Shown here in pieces: positions 1-8,654 of a DNA stretch of 64,000 nt (position 1 is its first letter; every line of letters starts with the position of its first letter). This stretch comes from Myxococcaceae bacterium. Its GTDB lineage: Bacteria; Myxococcota_A; Polyangia; Polyangiales; Ga0077539. The position numbers and the translations under genes are program-made. A model generated the notes under the pieces. That model was given only the letters and a program-made list of their open reading frames with translations. It ran no database searches and had not been told where the DNA came from. The DNA lies in the NCBI GenBank assembly GCA_004297725.1, contig SCUS01000081.1, positions 124,001-188,000 of the forward strand, given 5' to 3'.

Positions 1-171
1 AAGGGAACGATGGAGAACGCCTTCCGGGTCGACTCCGTGGCGATCCCCGACGGGCCCATCCGCAACCGGTGGATGGCGCCACGGGAGGCCGGCACCGTGC
101 GCTTCCTGTTCACGGCGCAAGACACCCGGGGCGGCTTCGACGTGGTCGAGCGCACCGTCGTGGTGGAATAG
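1..171 (+). CDS. C-terminal fragment of unknown protein
   Basis: This is the last 56 codons of a gene that begins before the window. The frame is open from base 1 and ends in TAG at 169-171 after the residues FDVVERTVVVE. The fragment is polar, with alternating hydrophobic residues that suggest beta strands, and has no motif I recognise. It runs convergently towards the aldehyde dehydrogenase gene, which ends 13 bp further on. No function can be given from this piece. Confidence 0.6.
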   Translation, partial: KGTMENAFRVDSVAIPDGPIRNRWMAPREAGTVRFLFTAQDTRGGFDVVERTVVVE

Positions 172-184
172 ACCGCCGGGGCGA

Positions 185-1684
185 TCAGTCTTCGCGGTTG
201 TCGATCTGGGCGCGCTGCAGCGTGCCGGAGTAGTCGAAATAGACGGTCTTCAGCTCGGTGAAGAACTCGTAGGGGGCCCAGCCGCCCTCGCGGTGCCCGT
301 TGCCCGTGTCCTTGGTGCCGCCGAAGGGGAAGTGGGCCTCGGCGCCGATGGTCGGGGCGTTGACGTAGGTGATCCCGGACTGCAGCCGGTGCACCGCCCG
401 CATCGCCTGGTTGACGTCTCGCGTGTAGATCGACGAGCTCAACCCATAAGGCACTTCATTGGCGATCTCGATGGCCTCATCGAAGCTCGAGGCCTGGATC
501 ACCGCCAGCACCGGCCCGAAGACCTCGCTCATCGCGAGCTCGCTCCCGCGCTTGACCCCGTCGAGGATCGTCGAGGGATAGAACCACCCGCCGCGGAGCG
601 CCGCGTCCGAGGGGAGCTGGCCGCCGCAGCGGAGGTGCGCGCCGTCCGCCACCGCGCGCTCGACGAAGCCGTGAACCCGCCCGCGCTGCGCCTCGCTCAC
701 CAGCGGACCGACGTCCGTCGCAGGGTCCATCGGGTCGCCCATGCGCATCGCCTTCGCGCGCACGACGAGCTCATCGATCATCCTGCCGTGGGCGTCGCCC
801 ACCGCGATGAGCCGGCTGGTGGCGGTGCAGCGTTGACCCGCGGTGCCGAAGGCGCCCCAGAGCACGCCGTCGATCGCCAGCCCCAGGTCGGCGTCGGGCA
901 TCACGATCACCGGGTTCTTGCCGCCCATCTCCAGGGAGATGCGCTTGAGCATCCGGCCGCCGGTCTCCGCGATGCCGCGGCCCACCGGCGTGCTGCCCGT
1001 GAAGGTGAGCACCTTCGTGTCGGGGTGCGCGACGATCGCGGCGCCGACCTCCTCGCCGAAGCCGTGCACCACGTTGAGCACGCCCGGAGGGAGCCCCGCG
1101 TCCCAGAGGGTCTGCGCGAAGAGAGCGCCGCTCGCGGGCGCCTCCTCGGCGGGCTTCCAGACGATGGTGTTGCCGCACACCAGGGCGGGGAGGATCTTCC
1201 AGCTCGGCACCGCGACGGGGAAGTTCCACGCGGTGATGACGCCGACGACCCCGATGGGGCGGCGGAGGGTGAAGCCCATCTTGTCGTTGAGCTCGGAGGG
1301 GGCCGTGTGCCCGAAGAGCCGCCGCCCCTCGCTGCCCGCATAGAACATCGTGTCGATGGCCTCCTGGATGTCTCCCCGGGCCTCCTCCATGCGCTTGCCC
1401 ATCTCCTTCGCCATCACCTCGGCGATCGCGTCCTTGCGGGCCGTCAGGAGGGCCGCCGCGCGGAAGAGCACCTCGCCGCGAGCGGGCGCCGGGGTGTTCG
1501 ACCACCTGGTGAAGGCCGCGCGAGCCGAGGCTACCGCGCGGTCGACGTCGACGGCGGAGCCGCGCGCGACGTGGCCCACGAGCGACCCGTTCGTCGGGGA
1601 GCGCAGCTCGAAGGTGGCGCCGTTGTCCGATGGGACATCCGTCGCCCCGATGTGATGGAGGAGCGTGAGAGGTGAGTCAGTCAT
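185..1684 (-). CDS. NAD(P)-dependent aldehyde dehydrogenase (semialdehyde dehydrogenase-like)
   Basis: A 499-residue cytoplasmic enzyme of the aldehyde dehydrogenase superfamily, expected to oxidise an aldehyde to the acid with NAD(P)+. Visible family residues are the oxyanion Asn in AWNFP (about 154), the Rossmann segment FTGSTPVGRGIAE, the general base Glu in SLEMGGKNP (about 252) and the catalytic Cys in GQRCTATSR (about 286). The C-terminal stretch with NAPTIGAEAHFPFGGTK and TGNGHREGG resembles the subgroup acting on aminoadipate or 2-oxoglutarate semialdehydes; that substrate is inference. The frame stays open for 319 codons upstream, but that extension is Arg/Pro/Ser-rich and overlaps the next gene, so the ATG at 1684 (MTDSPLTLL) is taken as the start. 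Confidence 0.93.
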   Translation of the reverse strand: MTDSPLTLLHHIGATDVPSDNGATFELRSPTNGSLVGHVARGSAVDVDRAVASARAAFTRWSNTPAPARGEVLFRAAALLTARKDAIAEVMAKEMGKRMEEARGDIQEAIDTMFYAGSEGRRLFGHTAPSELNDKMGFTLRRPIGVVGVITAWNFPVAVPSWKILPALVCGNTIVWKPAEEAPASGALFAQTLWDAGLPPGVLNVVHGFGEEVGAAIVAHPDTKVLTFTGSTPVGRGIAETGGRMLKRISLEMGGKNPVIVMPDADLGLAIDGVLWGAFGTAGQRCTATSRLIAVGDAHGRMIDELVVRAKAMRMGDPMDPATDVGPLVSEAQRGRVHGFVERAVADGAHLRCGGQLPSDAALRGGWFYPSTILDGVKRGSELAMSEVFGPVLAVIQASSFDEAIEIANEVPYGLSSSIYTRDVNQAMRAVHRLQSGITYVNAPTIGAEAHFPFGGTKDTGNGHREGGWAPYEFFTELKTVYFDYSGTLQRAQIDNRED

Positions 1685-1733
1685 GGCGGCAATACCTAGG
1701 GGACCAGAGGGGATTCCGTCGAGCGGCGAACGC

Positions 1734-2834
1734 TCAGGTTCCGGGCGGAACGAAGGGCTTGAACTCACCCGGCGGAGGCGGCAGCGGCGCGTCGGCCGAG
1801 GGCGGCGCCGGTGGCGTCGCAGGGGCGGCCTGAGCGAAGGGGTTGAACGGAGGGGGCGCGCCCTGCTCGACAGGAGGCGTCGGGACGGCGGGCATGGCCT
1901 CGGTGCGAGGGAAGCTCGCAGGCACGGCCGGAGCCGCGGGCGCGGCCTGGGCGAAGGGGTTGAACGCGGGCTCGGGGATGCCGACCGGAGCGACAGGGTT
2001 GGCTGCCGGGGGGGCCGCCGCCGCGAAGGGGTTGAACTGCGCCTCGGGGGCCTGCGGCGCCTGGACCGGAGCGCCCGCCGCGAAGGGGTTGAACTGCGCC
2101 GCAGGCGCCTGGGGGGCGGGAGCCGCCGGGGCCTGCGCGGCGAAGGGGTTGAAGGCCCCGCTGGGAGCCTGCGGGGCCGGGGCCTGCGGAGGAGGCTGCT
2201 GGGCCGCGAAGGGGTTGAAGCCGCCGCCGGGAGCCTGCGGGGCCGGGGCCTGCGGAGGAGGCTGCTGGGCCGCGAAGGGGTTGAAGCCGCCGCCGGGAGC
2301 CTGCGGGGCCTGGGCAGGGGGAGGGGCCGCGGGGGGCGCCGCCGGAGCGCCGCCGGGAGGGCCGCCGAAGGTGGCGATGCGCGCGACGCCGGCCGAGAGC
2401 GCGCCGGCCGCCGAGGCGAGGAAGCCCGCGCCGGGAGCGCCCTGAGCAGCGGGTGCCGGAGGGGCGCCCGGGGCCGAGGGAGCGCCCTGTCGGGAGAAGG
2501 GATTGAGCCCCGCGAAGGGGTTGCCGCCGACCATGCCGCCGGTGTTGACGGGAGTGACCCCACCGCCGCCGAAGGACGACTGCGCGCCGAAGTTGCCACC
2601 GCCCGCAGGCGCACCGATGGGCTGGAAGCCACCCGTCGCACCGGGCGCGCCGGGAGCGCCCGCAGCCGCTGGGGCGAGGCGGACGTTCATGTTGCTGACC
2701 CAGGCCTCGCGGCCGTCGTCGAAGCGCACCTTCACCAGCTGCGCGGCGGGGTTGACCTCCACCGCGATCCCCGGGGCGAAGCCGCCGCCCAGCCATGAGG
2801 CCATCACCCGTGATCCTGCCGTCATCCCGCTCAT
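1734..2834 (-). CDS. SH3/Tudor-like domain protein with Pro/Ala-rich NPF-repeat tail
   Basis: A 366-residue protein I cannot name. Residues 1-50 look like a small SH3/Tudor-type barrel, with GSRVMASWLGGGFAPG followed by VKVRFDDGREAWV. The rest is low-complexity Gly/Pro/Ala with nine NPF tripeptides, mostly in FNPFAAQ or FNPFAQ, ending in a degenerate KPF copy. There is no signal peptide or membrane segment, so a cytoplasmic scaffold is plausible. The start at 2834 has AGGAG about ten bases upstream; a second ATG three codons later is possible. Part of the tail is an exact 66-bp duplication. The gene follows a 97-bp divergent gap from the McrB-like gene and is 49 bp upstream of the aldehyde dehydrogenase. 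Confidence 0.75.
   Translation of the reverse strand: MSGMTAGSRVMASWLGGGFAPGIAVEVNPAAQLVKVRFDDGREAWVSNMNVRLAPAAAGAPGAPGATGGFQPIGAPAGGGNFGAQSSFGGGGVTPVNTGGMVGGNPFAGLNPFSRQGAPSAPGAPPAPAAQGAPGAGFLASAAGALSAGVARIATFGGPPGGAPAAPPAAPPPAQAPQAPGGGFNPFAAQQPPPQAPAPQAPGGGFNPFAAQQPPPQAPAPQAPSGAFNPFAAQAPAAPAPQAPAAQFNPFAAGAPVQAPQAPEAQFNPFAAAAPPAANPVAPVGIPEPAFNPFAQAAPAAPAVPASFPRTEAMPAVPTPPVEQGAPPPFNPFAQAAPATPPAPPSADAPLPPPPGEFKPFVPPGT
2163..2310 (-). repeat. 66-bp exact tandem duplication plus partial third copy
   Basis: Bases 2163-2228 and 2229-2294 are identical, and a third copy starting at 2295 is recognisable for about 15 bases before diverging. Each unit encodes 22 residues with one FNPFAAQ motif and a PQAPAPQAP linker. 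Identity at the DNA level, not only in protein, points to recent slippage or unequal recombination within the NPF-repeat gene. Confidence 0.9.
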
Positions 2835-2935
2835 CGCATCCAAACTCCTGGTGGGGTGTTCGCGAGGCGGCAGCGTACACGCCCGTCGGTCGGAGCGCAT
2901 CGGTCGCGTGATAGGGTCGGCGTCGGCGATACCTG

Positions 2936-5470
2936 ATGGCGCGATCGAACCAGCTCCCCCCCGACGAGATCGCGGCTCCCGGAGCGGTCGACGCGTCGCT
3001 CCTTCGCAGCGCCCTCCGCCATCTCGCCGCCGAGGTGCAGGCGGCGCTCCCTCCGCTCTCGGCGATGGTGCGCACCTCGAACCATCCGTCGTCCCGCACC
3101 CACCGGGTTCGCTGGGCCCCGTCCACCGCGACCGACGGCGCCGCCCTCGTCCTCACGCTCACCGCCGACGACGTGACCGTCACCGCGGGCTTCTCTGCGC
3201 GCGGTCGCGACCACGCCGACCGTCGCCCCCGCCTCGGCGAGCTCGCCCGTCGCAAGCGCGAGTTCGCCGACGTGCTCCCGACGCTCCTCGCCGCGCTGCG
3301 CTCGGAGGGCGCGACCCTCCACGCGCACCGCGAGTCCGACGAGGCCCTCCCCGAGCACGACTGGATCTCCTCCGTCGCCGCGGGCGCCATCCGCTTCCGC
3401 GCCTCCGACCCCTCGCACGGAGCCTCCGACCTCGTCGATCTCTGGCGCTCCGAGCTCACCGCCCGCGCCCCGCACGGCGCCACCACCTTGCTCGCCCGGT
3501 GGGTGGCCGAGCGCAGCGCCCGTCTGCTGGAGTTCTGGTCGCAGCTCCTCGGCTGGCGGCTCCCTCCGGCGCTCGTCTCCGCAGGGAGCGACCGCGCTGC
3601 GGCGGTGCGCTCGCTCCGCTGGGACGAGCGCGCCTTCGGCCCGACCGCGGCGCCCGCCTCGCTGCTGCCCGCCTCGGAGAGCTGGTGCTACGACCCGGTC
3701 ACGGGATGGTTCGCCCCCGAGCGCTTCACCACGCTCTCGCCCCCGACGCTCGCCCACGCGCGATGGCTCGACGTCGGCGCCGCTCCTTCGGGCGAGGCCA
3801 CGGCGCTGCGGCGCTCGGGCGACCCGGCGCTGCTCGCTCGATGGATCCGATGGATGCGCTCCCGCGAGGCCGACGTCGATGAGTCGATCGTTCACCGCAC
3901 CCGACTCCTGGTGCCCGCGCAGCACCGCGACGGCGACGCCCCTCCGCTCGACGCGCTGATCGCCTCGGTGCTCGCCGACCCGAGCGGCGACCTCGCCGTC
4001 TCCCTCGCGGGCCTCCTCGAAGGCGCCCCGTGGACCGTCTCCCCGGAGCCCGCGGTCGTCGCCTCGAAGGTGCGCCCGCGGTGGTCGCTCCGGGCCGCCA
4101 CCGGGGCCTCCCGGCTCGCCGACCTGGGGCTGCTCGACCGCTCCGGCTGGGCGGGCGTGCGGGAGTGCCTGGGCGACCCCTCGGTGCGCCCGCTGCTCTG
4201 GCTCGCGGCGAGGCGAGCGCTGGGCGACCTGCAGTGCGTCCCTGCCGCGTCGGGAGCGCGCTTCGAGCTGAGCTACGCGCGCTCGTGGGAGATCGTCCCG
4301 TCGATGCTGCGGCCTGCCACGCTGGAGGAGGTGGCGCGCCGCTTCGAGCGCTCGCTCCGCGCCGAGGGGCTCCGCTTCGAGCTCGACCTGCTGCGCGCGG
4401 TGCTCGTCGGTCTGCGCACCCGCCCCTTCGCGGTCTTCGCGGGCGTCTCGGGCACCGGCAAGACCCGCCTCGCGCTGCGGCTCGCGCAGTTCGTCACCGG
4501 CGCCCTCCCGGGAGGCCCCGGGCCCCGCGTGGCGGTGGTCTCCGTGCGCCCCGACTGGATCGACTCCCGCGGCCTGCTCGGCTACCTCAACGTGATGCGC
4601 GACCCGCCGGGCTACGAGCTCACCCCGGCGCTGCGGGTGCTGCTGCGCGCGGCGGCGCACCCCTCGGAGCCGCACTTCCTGATCCTCGACGAGCTCAACC
4701 TCGCGCGGCCCGAGCACTACCTCGCCGAGCTGCTCTCGGCGATGGAGAGCGGCTCGCCCATCGACCTGCACGGGCGCGCCGAGCCGGTGGAGGCCAGCGA
4801 CCGCTCGGGGGGCGTTCCCTCCTCGGTGCGCTTCGGCGCCAACGTGTTCGTGCTGGGGACCATCAACGTCGACGAGACCACCCATCCCCTCAGCGCCAAG
4901 GTGCTCGATCGCGCATGGCTCTGGGAGTTTCCTCCCTCGGCGCCGACCTCGCTGCTCACCACCTGGATCGATCCGACCCCCGCGGAGGAGCCCGCCAGCG
5001 AGACCGAGCGCCTCGCCCTGATGGCCGCGGACAGCGACCACGACCCGACCCGCGCGATGCTCCTCGCCATGGGCCAGGACGGCGTCGGCGCCACCCTCGA
5101 CCGGCTCCACGCGGTGATGTCCGCGCACGGCCGACCCTTCGGGTACCGGGTCGTCTCCGAGGTGCTGCGCTTCGTCGACCGCTGCACCCGCGACGAGCTG
5201 CCGGTGCCTCCGGGGTGGGCGCTCGACCGCGCGCTGCTGGGCAAGGTGCTGCCCCGCTGGAGCGGCCCTCGGAGGGAGCTCATGGCCCTGCTCAAGGCCG
5301 CGAGGGAGGCGCTGGAGCCGGCTCGAACGCCCTCCGAGCCGTCGCCTGGCCGGGCGCTGCGCGAGCCCGCGACCGCCCCAGCGCGACCCTCGCTCCCGAT
5401 CTGCCTCGCCCGGCTCGACGCCCTCCTCGAGCGCTGCGCCCGCGAGGACTACGTGACCTTCACCCGCTGA
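2936..5470 (+). CDS. McrB-like AAA+ NTPase
   Basis: An 844-residue protein with a C-terminal AAA+ domain of the McrB type. Walker A is GVSGTGKT at 503-510. It is followed by VSVRPDWIDSRGLLGYLN, a characteristic McrB block. Walker B is LILDELNLARPEHYLAELLS from about 582, and sensor 1 is GTINVDETTHPLSAKVLDRA near 641. McrB proteins are GTPase motors that partner the McrC nuclease to cut modified DNA. Here no McrC-like gene is adjacent, and the roughly 480-residue N-terminal region is not a DNA-binding domain I recognise. ATG at 2936 is the first start after the divergent gap. The 3' end overlaps the convergent next gene by 11 bp. It could be a restriction motor with a distant partner or a MoxR/McrB-type remodelling ATPase. 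Confidence 0.82.
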   Translation: MARSNQLPPDEIAAPGAVDASLLRSALRHLAAEVQAALPPLSAMVRTSNHPSSRTHRVRWAPSTATDGAALVLTLTADDVTVTAGFSARGRDHADRRPRLGELARRKREFADVLPTLLAALRSEGATLHAHRESDEALPEHDWISSVAAGAIRFRASDPSHGASDLVDLWRSELTARAPHGATTLLARWVAERSARLLEFWSQLLGWRLPPALVSAGSDRAAAVRSLRWDERAFGPTAAPASLLPASESWCYDPVTGWFAPERFTTLSPPTLAHARWLDVGAAPSGEATALRRSGDPALLARWIRWMRSREADVDESIVHRTRLLVPAQHRDGDAPPLDALIASVLADPSGDLAVSLAGLLEGAPWTVSPEPAVVASKVRPRWSLRAATGASRLADLGLLDRSGWAGVRECLGDPSVRPLLWLAARRALGDLQCVPAASGARFELSYARSWEIVPSMLRPATLEEVARRFERSLRAEGLRFELDLLRAVLVGLRTRPFAVFAGVSGTGKTRLALRLAQFVTGALPGGPGPRVAVVSVRPDWIDSRGLLGYLNVMRDPPGYELTPALRVLLRAAAHPSEPHFLILDELNLARPEHYLAELLSAMESGSPIDLHGRAEPVEASDRSGGVPSSVRFGANVFVLGTINVDETTHPLSAKVLDRAWLWEFPPSAPTSLLTTWIDPTPAEEPASETERLALMAADSDHDPTRAMLLAMGQDGVGATLDRLHAVMSAHGRPFGYRVVSEVLRFVDRCTRDELPVPPGWALDRALLGKVLPRWSGPRRELMALLKAAREALEPARTPSEPSPGRALREPATAPARPSLPICLARLDALLERCAREDYVTFTR

Positions 5471-6455
5471 CGATCCGCACCGAGCACAGCTCCGAGGGGC
5501 GGTCGGGATCGTCCAGGTCGAGCACCACCCAGGCGAGCGTCGGATCGTCCCGGTCGAAGACGATCCCCTCGGCCTTGGTGCGGCAGACCTCTCCGTCGGG
5601 CGTGCGCAGCGCCTGGTGCCCGACCGCTCCGTCGGGGTCGATGAAGCCCAGCGCCGAGCCCGCGCAGAGCCCGTCCTGGTAGGTGTCCGGCGAGTCTTCG
5701 GCGGCGGCGAGGAAGGCCACGCGCCCCGGGTGCGTCGAGGGCCACGCCGTCGCGTCGGTGAAGCTCAGCGCCACGCCCGAGAGCGCCCCGAGCGAGTACG
5801 AGGTGATCGAGCGGAGGGCCACGCGGCAGTCGTCCGGCGAGCCGCCCTCCCAGCGAAGCATCTCGCCGAGGAGCTCCTGCAGGGAGAGGTCGACCGTCGC
5901 GTTGAGGGGCTCGACGCCGTCGAGCACGGCCCCGTTGCCCCGCTGGAAGAGCCTCACCCGATCTCCGAGCAGCGCCGCCCCTTCGAGGTTGAGCTCGCTC
6001 CCCGCGAAGGAGGCCTCGGCCCTCAGCGCGCGGTAGAGGGGAGCCGCGTCGATCCAGCGGGGGAGCTGGTCGTCCCCCATCACCAGCAGCCTCTCACGCG
6101 CCCGGGTGGAGCCAGATCCCAGCGCCAGCAGCCGACCGTCGGGGAGGGTGAGCACCGACTCCAGGTCGGGCTTTCGCTTCTTGTTGCCGCGCGAGACCCC
6201 GAACTGCCGCACCCCATCGGCCACCGGCAGCGGAACCCCCTCGGCGATGCCGGTGGCGGGGTCGACCAGCGCCACGAAGGCCGTGTCGTCCTGCACCACC
6301 GCGAGGCGTCCTCCCCACCAGGTGACCCCGGAGCCCGCGCGCACGAAGGCCGGGCGATCGAGGGCCGGCGCGGCGCCGTCTCGGTACCAGAGCGGGATCG
6401 TTCGCTCGACGGTGACCCGGAGTGCTGGGGACAGCGCCGAGGTGCGGAGGGGCAT
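5460..6455 (-). CDS. Unrecognised beta-rich (propeller-like) protein
   Basis: A 331-residue protein without signal peptide or membrane segment. Repeated short strands of the form DGRLLALGSGS, VVQDDTAFVALVDP and GIVFDRDDPTLAWVVLDLDD suggest a beta-propeller with Asp-rich loops, but I cannot assign a family or activity. Its ATG at 6455 shares one base with the TGA of the upstream rubredoxin gene (TGATG), so the two are probably translationally coupled. An in-frame start 19 codons further upstream would lie inside rubredoxin and is rejected. The 3' end overlaps the McrB-like gene on the other strand. Confidence 0.7.
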   Translation of the reverse strand: MPLRTSALSPALRVTVERTIPLWYRDGAAPALDRPAFVRAGSGVTWWGGRLAVVQDDTAFVALVDPATGIAEGVPLPVADGVRQFGVSRGNKKRKPDLESVLTLPDGRLLALGSGSTRARERLLVMGDDQLPRWIDAAPLYRALRAEASFAGSELNLEGAALLGDRVRLFQRGNGAVLDGVEPLNATVDLSLQELLGEMLRWEGGSPDDCRVALRSITSYSLGALSGVALSFTDATAWPSTHPGRVAFLAAAEDSPDTYQDGLCAGSALGFIDPDGAVGHQALRTPDGEVCRTKAEGIVFDRDDPTLAWVVLDLDDPDRPSELCSVRIVSG

Positions 6456-6619
6456 CAGTCGGCGGCGGGCTCGAAGTCCGCCTTGGTGGCGCCGCAGTCG
6501 GGGCAGTGCCATTCGCGAGGGAGGCTCGAGAAGTCGGTGCCTGGCGCCACGCCCGAGGCGGGGTCGCCCTCGGCCGGATCGTAGTGGTGGTCACACACGG
6601 TGCAGCGGTATCGCGTCAT
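6455..6619 (-). CDS. Rubredoxin
   Basis: A 54-residue rubredoxin, the usual length for the family. The two metal knuckles are CTVCDHHYD near the N-terminus and CPDCGATK near the C-terminus, giving four Cys for one mononuclear iron. The glycine/proline loop [18 protein letters not shown] is typical. Rubredoxins carry single electrons to partners such as oxygenases or peroxide-reducing enzymes; no partner redox enzyme sits beside it here. It is translated first in a two-gene unit with the beta-rich protein at 5460-6455. The MarR-type regulator gene lies 38 bp upstream in the same direction. Confidence 0.95.
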   Translation of the reverse strand: MTRYRCTVCDHHYDPAEGDPASGVAPGTDFSSLPREWHCPDCGATKADFEPAAD

Positions 6620-6657
6620 GGGTGCGGTGAAGCTAACAACACCTCCCCGGGGTCGGT

Positions 6658-7122
6658 CTACGGCTTCTCGACGCGCTCCGCGGCGAGCAGCAGCGCCTCG
6701 CAGAATTCCGCGTGGTGCCGCAGCACCTTCTTCGGCACCTCGCGCAGCAGCGCGTGCGTGGCCCGCTCGATGACCACCTCGGCCTCCTTGCGACGCCGGC
6801 TGCCCTTGCGGGTGATCGTGATGCGCAGCGCGCGGGCGTCCTTCGGGTCCTTCACCTGAAGCACCAGGCCGGCCTCGCGGAGGCGCACCAGGATGGGCGT
6901 CAGCGACGACTTCTCGTAGCGCAGCGCCTTCGCCAGCTTCGAGGGGTTCTCTCCCTCCTCGACGCCCTCGAGCGCCGCCAGCACCGCGAGGTCGGGGGCG
7001 CCGATGTCGTCGAAGCCCGCCTGCGTGAGGGCCTCGCGGCAGTGGTGCGTGAGCGCCTGCGCCGCCCGGGTCGTCAGGAAGAGGGGGCTCTCTCGCAGCG
7101 ACCGGGGCAGGTGGGCGGCCAT
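6658..7122 (-). CDS. MarR-family transcriptional regulator
   Basis: A 154-residue winged-helix regulator. The recognition region reads [20 protein letters not shown], followed by [20 protein letters not shown], the MarR wing with its conserved D-x-R (here DPKDAR) element. The N-terminal and C-terminal helices would form the dimer interface. MarR proteins are usually dimeric repressors that respond to small molecules or oxidants. The same-direction rubredoxin gene 38 bp downstream is the obvious candidate for co-expression, which is inference. The start is ATG at 7122. Confidence 0.9.
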   Translation of the reverse strand: MAAHLPRSLRESPLFLTTRAAQALTHHCREALTQAGFDDIGAPDLAVLAALEGVEEGENPSKLAKALRYEKSSLTPILVRLREAGLVLQVKDPKDARALRITITRKGSRRRKEAEVVIERATHALLREVPKKVLRHHAEFCEALLLAAERVEKP

Positions 7123-7186
7123 CGATTACGTGTAGCGGTAAACCGACGCTCCCCGCAAAGGCTGCTCGCACGATTGCCGCCGACGA

Positions 7187-8593
7187 TCAGTCGCGGTCGC
7201 GGGCCTTGCGCTCGATCCACGCGGCCACTTCGCGCGCGTGCGACACCCCGTGGGCGATGATTCCGGGCGGCACCTCGTCGCGGTCGACGTTGGCCTTCGG
7301 GATCAGGGCGCGCTTGAACCCGAGCTTCATGGCCTCCTCCAGCCGCGGCGTGCAGCGGGGCACCGCGCGCACCTCCCCGGCGAGCCCTACCTCCCCGAAG
7401 ACCACGAGGTCGGCGGGCATCGCGAGCTCGACCACGCTCGACGCGAGGGCGCACACCACCGCGAGGTCGGCCGCGGGCTCCTCGATGGACGCCCCGCCCG
7501 CCACGGAGACGAAGACATCGCGGTCCCGCAGCGGCAGCCCCGCGCGCTGCGCCAGCACCGCCGTGAGGATGGACAGTCGGGTGCCGTCGATGCCCGTGGC
7601 GATGCGCCGGGGGTTGGGCGCCGCCGACGGGGTCACCAGGGCCTGGACCTCCAGCAGCAGCGGCCGAGCGCCGTCCGCGGAGGAGACCACCACGGAGCCT
7701 GGGACGTCCTTCGGGCGCTCCGCGAGGAAGAGCGCCGACGGGTCGGACACCTCTCGCAGCCCGTCGCGGGTCATCTCCATCACGCAGAGCTCGCCGCTCG
7801 CGCCGAAGCGGTTCTTGATGCCTCGCAGCACCCTCGGGCCGCCCGAGCGCTGCCCCTCGAAGGCCAGCACCACGTCCACCAGGTGCTCCAGCACCTTCGG
7901 GCCCGCGAGCGATCCGTCCTTGGTGACGTGGCCCACCAGCAGCACCGTGCGGCCCTGCCGCTTGGCCATCGTCACCAGCCGCGCGGTCACCTCCCGGAGC
8001 TGCGAGACGCTGCCCGCGGCGCTCTCCAGGTCGTTGGCCCTCATGGTCTGCACCGAGTCGACCGCGATGATCGACGGGTCGGCCTTGAGCACCGCGGCCT
8101 CCAGCGCGTCGAGCTCGCCCGTGGAGAGCAGCTTCAGCGCCGCGTCGCTCGCCACCCCGAGGCGCCGGGCGCGAGAGGCCACCTGCGAGGCCGACTCCTC
8201 GCCGCTCACATAGAGCACGCCGCCGCGCACGTCGGACTCACGGGAGCGCGCCGCGAGGGCGGCCACCACCTGCAGCAGCAGCGTGCTCTTGCCGACGCCG
8301 GGCTCGCCGCCGAGGAGCACCACCGAGCCGTGGACGAGCCCGCCGCCCAGCACCCGGTCGAACTCCGTGAGCCCGGTGGCGACGCGGGGCATCTCGGCGT
8401 CCATCGCCTCGTCGAGCGAGACGACGCCGCCGCCCGCGGACACCGAGATGGCGTTGCGGGCCTTGGCGGCGCGGCCCTTGGGGGCGCGCTCCTCGACGAG
8501 GTTGTTCCACGCGCCGCAGGAGGAGCAGCGGCCGGACCACTTGGGGTGCGAGGCACCGCAGGACTGACAGACGAAGACGAGCGAGTCCTTCAC
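7187..8593 (-). CDS. radA: DNA repair protein RadA (Sms)
   Basis: A 468-residue RadA/Sms, the branch-migration helicase that helps RecA process recombination intermediates. All domains are visible. The N-terminal zinc finger is CQSCG (C9, C12) with CSSCG (C23, C26). The RecA-like ATPase has Walker A GGEPGVGKST near 95-104 and the RadA signature KNRFG. The C-terminal Lon-protease-like domain carries GTRLSILTAVLAQRAGL and VFVSVAGGASIEEPAADLAV. Length and order match the family. It stands alone between the MarR gene and the outer-membrane barrel gene, in the same direction as both. Confidence 0.97.
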   Translation of the reverse strand: MKDSLVFVCQSCGASHPKWSGRCSSCGAWNNLVEERAPKGRAAKARNAISVSAGGGVVSLDEAMDAEMPRVATGLTEFDRVLGGGLVHGSVVLLGGEPGVGKSTLLLQVVAALAARSRESDVRGGVLYVSGEESASQVASRARRLGVASDAALKLLSTGELDALEAAVLKADPSIIAVDSVQTMRANDLESAAGSVSQLREVTARLVTMAKRQGRTVLLVGHVTKDGSLAGPKVLEHLVDVVLAFEGQRSGGPRVLRGIKNRFGASGELCVMEMTRDGLREVSDPSALFLAERPKDVPGSVVVSSADGARPLLLEVQALVTPSAAPNPRRIATGIDGTRLSILTAVLAQRAGLPLRDRDVFVSVAGGASIEEPAADLAVVCALASSVVELAMPADLVVFGEVGLAGEVRAVPRCTPRLEEAMKLGFKRALIPKANVDRDEVPPGIIAHGVSHAREVAAWIERKARDRD

Positions 8594-8654
8594 GGGCGGG
8601 TACTACCGCGCGCCCACCATGGAGCGCAACGATACCCGTGACAGGATATGTCTC

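Noticed and set aside
1685..2641. Long N-terminal extension of the aldehyde dehydrogenase
   Set aside because: The same frame stays open, but it is Arg/Pro/Ser-rich, overlaps the NPF-repeat gene in another frame, and the family N-terminus is already complete from 1684.
2831..5128. A 765-codon open frame on the minus strand
   Set aside because: It is antisense to the McrB-like gene and has only low-complexity Arg/Gly/Ala sequence.
2936..6455. McrB-like gene and the beta-rich gene as a two-gene restriction pair
   Set aside because: They are convergent with overlapping 3' ends, and the beta-rich protein has no nuclease motif; it is coupled to rubredoxin instead.
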